From NCBI GenBank assembly GCA_039720395.1, contig CM077826.1:21329053-21393052 (forward strand): DNA of 64,000 nt. The letters are read 5' to 3'. The stretch is from Liquidambar formosana (Eukaryota; Streptophyta; Magnoliopsida; Saxifragales; Altingiaceae). Both the position numbers and the translations under genes were made by a program. This document shows, one piece after another, positions 58,364 to 64,000 of the stretch (the first letter of the stretch is position 1; each line of letters opens with the position of its first letter). Below the pieces are notes generated by a model that made no database searches, was not told the DNA's origin, and was given only the letters and a program-made list of their open reading frames with translations.

Positions 58364-59079
58364 TGTCACACCCCATTTTTGCACCACCTTACTAGGGCTC
58401 ATCATTTCATGCATGTTTTTGTTTTGTTTTTGAGTCTAGTCACTTGCATTAGTTTTCTAGAGTCACAAGGACAATGGATATGAATTTTGGTTCAATTCGG
58501 AGTTGATCTTGAGGGATAATAAGAGCTTTTGTGACTTGAGGGGCATAATCGTCTTTTAGGTCCCAAACTTTTCATTTGACCTTGGAATGATCTCCAAATT
58601 GTCAATTAGAGTTCATATGGATGCATATGAGGTATTTCTAGGTTCAATTTGATGAATCAATGGCTTAGGATTAAAATGGCTCGATGTAGTTCAAGTTGGT
58701 TAATTGACCCTTCTTTGGGTTAGCTCTAATTGACTCACAATTACCAACCAAATATTTTCAAATGGACTTTCATTAGTCATCATTTTATCCCTAAAAGTGT
58801 TTTATAAAGTTCAATTTTGATATGGAAAGCATTTGGTTTGATCCTATGTGCATGCCTATGCTTAGCAAAGGTAGAGCATAGCGGTTAACCGCCTTTGTCA
58901 AACCTAACCATGCCCCCATGGTTAGTGGTTTTCACCCTAAAATATTCAAAAATGTATTCCTCATCGAAACACGGTCGTTTTGGCTTTTGTTTCATCAAAA
59001 TCGGACTTCATTTGCCCCCTGAAACACTTCTAGAAGGGAAAGGAGGCAAAATAGGCAAAAAAAATCCGAAGTGGGCTCA

Positions 59080-59155
59080 GGTGACCACCCAGCCCCGGGC
59101 GGCTAGCAGCCTGGGCCCAGGTGGCTAGCCACCCAGGCCTTGGTGGTCAACCAAG
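59080..59155. repeat. Palindrome array in LTR 1 U3
   Basis: Four units: GGTGACCACC, CGGCTAGCAGCC, GGTGGCTAGCCACC, CTTGGTGGTCAACCAAG; centres about 20-22 bp apart, 200-270 bp upstream of the TATA box. Confidence 0.8.
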
Positions 59156-59353
59156 ACCACTTTCCTAATTGCTCTCTAACTCCTTGCTGAAGCGGACTCT
59201 TGCCTATTTTGACGTATTTGGGCTCTTTTGGACGAGTTTCCTTCTAATTTTTGGTAAATTCTGAGTTGCTTAAGCCCCAAGTGGGTCTCTAATAGCCCTT
59301 GGATTAATTCTTAGGGTTTTAATCCCAGCCATTGGTTTATCCTTAGTGAACTC

Positions 59354-59360
59354 TATAAAT
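59354..59360 (+). promoter_or_regulatory. TATA box of LTR 1
   Basis: TATAAAT within CTCTATAAATACCCC. The matching place in LTR 2 has CTATATAAAGG at about 61980. Confidence 0.6.
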
Positions 59361-61005
59361 ACCCCCTATGCTTCAGCACAAGGAGAGCCACTTTATGCAT
59401 TAAAACTTGAGTGTTTAAGGGAGAATAAGAGAGAGAGACTTGAAGGAGAGCTAGAGGTCCTGCTGTAGCCTTGGAGAACATTGATTCAAGTCATCTACAA
59501 GAGTAAGAGAGAGTCTATACAGCAGCAAAGAAGGCTTTCCTAAGGTATTCTCCCTTTCTATTCAAGTTTAAACTAGGGTATCACATAGAATAGCTTTATT
59601 GCATGCAAATGCTTATGATTTCTACCATGGATTGAGGTTTCTATTAGTTAATACGTGTGATAATAATGTTGTTCATGTTGATTATAGCATGCTTTAGGGC
59701 TGTTTTATGTGTTCTTATGCATGTTTGTGATTCTTGTGCTTCTGTTGTCCTTGTTTTAAAATAGCGTCATTGTATGTTAAAGTTAGGATTTTTATCATGT
59801 TCTATTGCTTTAGTTAGTTAATATGCATGATTTAGGTTTTGTTTAGTTTGATTTTAGCATGTTTAGAGTTTGTTTTGTGTGTTTTTAAGTATGTTTGTGA
59901 GTTTAGGGTTTTTTAGTGTCCTTGTTTTAGGATAGTTTCATACAGCATGTTAGTTTAGGCTTTTTTATTGTTTTTTCTTCATAGTTGCTGTATATGTTTT
60001 ACATATGGAATAACTACGATATTTTTGCATGCATGTTAGTTGATTTCTAGGGTTTTTATGCATGATATGGTTCTAGGATTGTGTTAGAGCTTATTATTGT
60101 TCGCTGTTTTTGCTGTTAGCATGTTTAGTGGATGATTTTAGGCCATAATACTATTCTGTCCAGATTTGTATATCATTGTGTTTGCATGGTTTTGAGCACG
60201 TGTAAGGGTGCAAATAGGTGTGGTAATTGTCCTATGGCAAATAGGGCTGCCATTGCTTGAAATTACTAATGCTTGGAGCTATTGGGCTCAGGTAAGCGGG
60301 TGTGAAGATGCCCTAATTCACCTTTCTTCTTTAACTCTTTCTCTTCTCCTTCCTAGGGTTAGTTCTTAATATGTGTGTATGGTCTTAATCAAAGGTTTCC
60401 TTCAATAATAAATTCTGGTTTTTATCAAAGTTTCCATCTTGTGGAATTCTTTCTAAATTCAAACTTGGTTTTTCTATCATATTCAACTCTCTTTCAAATA
60501 AGGAAACCGAGGGTTTTTACCATAGGTTTATATTTAAGTTTTAACCCTCTTCTAATTGAACTACGTGGACTTTGATCCATGTATTTCGTTGCATGGTACG
60601 TAGGCGCTCTTCGTGAGGCTCAAGTCCGTTCTAGGATCCAAGTATCCTAGGTTTTTGTATTTTATTTTATTTTTTCTGTTTTATCTTGTTTATTATGCAT
60701 GGATGATTGGATGGAATATATGACATGCATGCTGTCTTATGATGATATTTTGCTGATTTTTGTATGGAAAATATCTTAATTTAGCCCAAATAAACCAAGA
60801 AACCGAAAGGGTGACATGGGTGCTTATAGGCTTCGCCTAGAACCTTCCTATGTCATAACTTAGCCTCCGAATCTCCGATTTCTTTGGTTTCCAAAAGACT
60901 TGTTTTTGCCTTTCCTTTTTAAACATGGAGTCATTCAAATTGTTTTCTTAAAACAAACTGTTTTAGGGTTTTCCTTGTTTCCTTTAAAAAATAAGGTGGC
61001 GACTC

Positions 61006-64000
61006 TGTCACACCCTATTTTTGTCACCTTAGCTAGGACATATCATTTCATGTAGGATTTTGAGTCCTTTTCGAGTCTAGTCTTTTGCATTGAGTTTTTA
61101 TGGCATTGAATATCATGTGTATGAATTTTGAAGTGATTTGGAGTTCATCTCGATAGTCAATAAGAACTTTTGCGACTTTAAGGGTATAATCGTCTTTTAA
61201 GCTGTATATTTTCCATTTGACCTTGAAATGAATCCCGAGTCATTCTTTCGAGTTCATATGAGTACATAGAATCTATATATAGGTTCAATTTCATGAACTA
61301 ATGGTTTAAGATCAATTCAGCTCATAACGGTTCGAGTTGGCTAAAAGACCCTTTCTTGGTTTGCTCAAATTGACTCATAAGACCCAACCAATTTTTTCTC
61401 ATTTAACTTCAATTGAGCTTTAATTACATCCTAGATATGTTTAGAAAGATCGAATTTCGATTGGGAAAGCATTTGGTTCGACCTTATGTACAAACCCAGC
61501 TTAGTGACGGTGAGGCACCATGGTTAACCACCTTTGTAAAACCTAACCACGCACCCATGGTTAAGGATTTTTGTCCTAAAATGCTTAAAAATGTGTTCCC
61601 CTTCGAAACACGGTTGTTTTGGTTTTTATTTCGTTAAAATCGAACTTAATTTGAACATTCTAGGACTTCTACAGCGAGTAGGAGTCAAAACCGGAGTGAA
61701 ATAGAAGAGCCCCTCGGGTAACCATCCGGGGCTGGACGGTCAGCCGTCCAAGCCCAGATGGCTAACCATCTGGGGCAAGATGGTCACTCGGGAGAGTCCG
61801 TCTTCAACTCAAATTCTGACTCTCTCTCCTTCTTTTGACGGTTTCCTCCACCATTACAACTTGTTTTCTCTTAGGAGTACGTAAGTTTGAGTTGTTTGAG
61901 CACCAAGAGAGTCTCTAATAGCCCTAGGATCATTGCTTAATGAATTAATCTTAGCCATTGGTTTATGGGGTCAGTTCTCTATATAAAGGACATGATATTC
62001 AGCACATAGGTGGAGGTTAATTGCACTTTACACTTAGAGAGAAAGGGAGCTACGAGTTTGGAGAGCTAGAAGGACATCAAGAGGAGGCTCTTCAACCCCA
62101 AGCAAGCAAGGAAACAAGAATTTTGAAGATAAGGAAGATTCTACAAGAGGTAAGCTCTTCTTGAATGCTGAACATGGGCTTTCTCCTTCTCCTTCTCTTT
62201 CTTCTTCTATAATAGTTCTCGTGCATGATGTAACTCCACATGTTAGGATAGTTCAATGTTTTTAGGATGCATTATGAATGATTTTGAGATGATTTATGGC
62301 TTTATATGCTTGATGATCCCTGGTTTACTAAGGATTGGATAGCCTTATTCTTCTTATCCTCTTAAATCATGCATAGTTCACATGTTTAGGTTGCTGTGAT
62401 AATTGTCATGAGTTGATGCTCCTGTTAGTTAATATACATGATATGAATGATGTTCATGATGATTTGAGCATGTGTTAGAGTCTTTTCGTAGGTTTTTATG
62501 CATAGTTGTGAGATTAGGGTTTCGATAACCCTAAAATCACACAGGTTTTATACAGCATGCTTAGCTTAGTTTTGTGAGTTGTTTCTCATCATAGTCATTC
62601 TATATATGCTGCATATAGTTGAATCATGCTAGGTTTGCATTCATATAGTAGATTTTATAGGGTTTTTGGAGATATTATCCTTTTCTAAGGATAATTACCC
62701 TTTTCGTTAAGTATGGTTTTGCATGAGAGCTTTCTGTGATGTGTTTAAGCATGAAATCACTTCTATTGTGTTCTAATATATATATTTTACGTAGGATATG
62801 ATGATTGCACCTCCCCATAGTGACTTTTTTACGTGAAAATTATCTTAGAATAGTTTCGCTTAAGAAAGCTCGCTGTAGGAAGGCCTATTTTCATATTTTA
62901 CATAAAATATCATCTTTTTGGTTAGAATGGGCTTTGCTATCATGTTTATTGATATTATTAGAGTCTTTTATGATTGTTAGTGTGTCTTTGGTAGGTTTTT
63001 TTATGCATGTTAGTCAGGTCATTGCATGTAGGATTGAGTAAGGGTCCTTAGTTATTCATTATTCTTATTGTTTGCATGATAAATGGATGATTTTAGGCCT
63101 TGTCATGGTTCTGTCCATATTAGTATATTGTTCTCCTTGCATGGTTTTGTGCACTTGTAAGGGTGCAAATAGGTACAATGCTTGTCCTATTGCAAATAGG
63201 GCTGCTATTGCTTGAAATTGCTAATGTTTGGAGCTTTTGTGCTCAGGTAAGTAGGGTATGAAGTGCCCTAATTCACTTTTCTTCTCTTTCTTTTCTCCTC
63301 TCCCTCCTAGGGTTATTCTCTAATAGAGGGATATGGTAAATCCTAGGGTTCTTTCCACCCCTTTTCAAAAAGAGTCTATCTTTTACTAAATTTTGATTGA
63401 GAATCATTTGTCTTTAAAAGCCGCAATGGAAGGAAACCTAAGGTTTACCATAACTCTCTATTAGGGTTTAACCCTATTTTATTCGAACTACGTGGACTTT
63501 GATCCATGTATTTCACTGCATGGTACGTAGGCGCTCTTCATAAGGCTCAAGTCCGTTCTAGGTTCCAAGTATCCTAGGCTTTTCTTTTCCTTTCTTTCTT
63601 TTTGTTTTGTTTCATTTGTTTGATTGTGCATGGATGATTGGATGGAATATATGTTATGCATGCTGCCCTATGATGATATATGATGATATTTGAGTGAAAA
63701 AGATTTTAAGTTAGCCCAATCAAATTAAGAGACCAACTCGGGCGATGTGGGTGCCTATGGGCTTTGCCCAGAACCTTTCCACGTCGTAACTTAGCCCCCG
63801 AATCCAATTTTCTGGTTTCAAAGACTTTGCTTTTCCTTTAATGGAGTCATGTGGTTTTGAAAATAAAACATTTTTATGGTTTTCCTTTTTTTCCTAGAAA
63901 ATGAGGTGGCGACTCCTTTTTGTTTGTTGTCTTTTAAACTCGTACCAATTTATTCTCGCCAAAACCCCTTGTAGGCGCCGCGCTTTTCTGTGGGTTCACA
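61006..64000 (+). mobile_element. LTR 2 of the same family, running to the window edge
   Basis: Begins TGTCACACCCTATTTTTG and ends at or near the edge with ...GTGGGTTCACA, a plausible LTR end. TATA box CTATATAAAG at about 61980. Diverged from LTR 1 over most of its length but aligned throughout. Primer site and internal region should lie just beyond the edge. Confidence 0.75.
61715..61795. repeat. Palindrome array in LTR 2 U3
   Basis: Units GGGTAACCATCC, GGACGGTCAGCCGTCC, CAGATGGCTAACCATCTG and a decayed fourth; centres about 21-22 bp apart, 190-260 bp upstream of the TATA box. Confidence 0.8.

Larger units (their letters stand above)
58364..61005 (+). mobile_element. LTR 1 of a large Tat/Ogre-type family (3' end missing)
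   Basis: Begins TGTCACACCCCATTTTTG. TATA box (CTATAAATACC) at 59354. Carries a palindromic array at 59080-59155. A block starting GAACTACGTGGACTTTGATC near 60558 is almost identical in LTR 2. It stops exactly at GGTGGCGACTC, where LTR 2 starts; the roughly 85 bp that follow this motif in LTR 2 are absent. Confidence 0.75.

Overview
This window is AT-rich nuclear DNA from a flowering plant, most likely a woody eudicot. It has GT-AG introns, a malectin/LRR receptor kinase gene and many plant transposon families. I cannot name the species from sequence alone.

The backbone is a minus-strand receptor-like kinase gene of the malectin-like/LRR type, spread over 5957-38223. Thirteen exons can be traced: signal peptide, malectin-like ectodomain, LRRs, membrane span, split kinase. 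It is a pseudogene, with a deletion in the juxtamembrane exon, DFG changed to NFE, and a frameshift plus a stop in the kinase C-lobe. Its last intron holds a 20.4-kb nested insertion. The host is a non-coding LTR element (6499-26852, TSD GATAA). Inside it sits a younger 15.1-kb Ty3/gypsy element of the Tat/Ogre type (8817-23920, TSD CATAT).

The Tat element is transcribed leftwards (gag, protease, RT, RNase H, archaeal-type RNase H, integrase) and its polyprotein is cut by three in-frame stops. Between pol and its 3' LTR it carries two intron-containing genes in the opposite orientation: a plant mobile domain (PMD) gene and a DUF7745-like gene. It also carries a higher-order tandem repeat.

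The most striking signal is a series of palindromes spaced 21 bp centre to centre. They occur upstream of the TATA box in the Tat LTR, in a diverged related solo LTR (56106-57556), in a Copia-type solo LTR (28916-30015) and, more loosely, in two adjacent LTRs at the right edge (58364-64000). They also lie upstream of the two antisense genes. The palindrome sequence differs between families, but the spacing and position are kept.

Elsewhere the window holds gene fragments (an F-box/LRR-type exon at 1332-1462, LINE remnants near 5 kb and 56 kb, a chromovirus-like RT fragment interrupted by the Copia LTR) and many DNA transposons: a 2-kb MULE with a hAT MITE inside it just upstream of the kinase start codon, an inverted MULE pair with swapped target duplications, other hAT elements and foldback MITEs. 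From 44 kb to 58 kb I see no convincing intact host gene.
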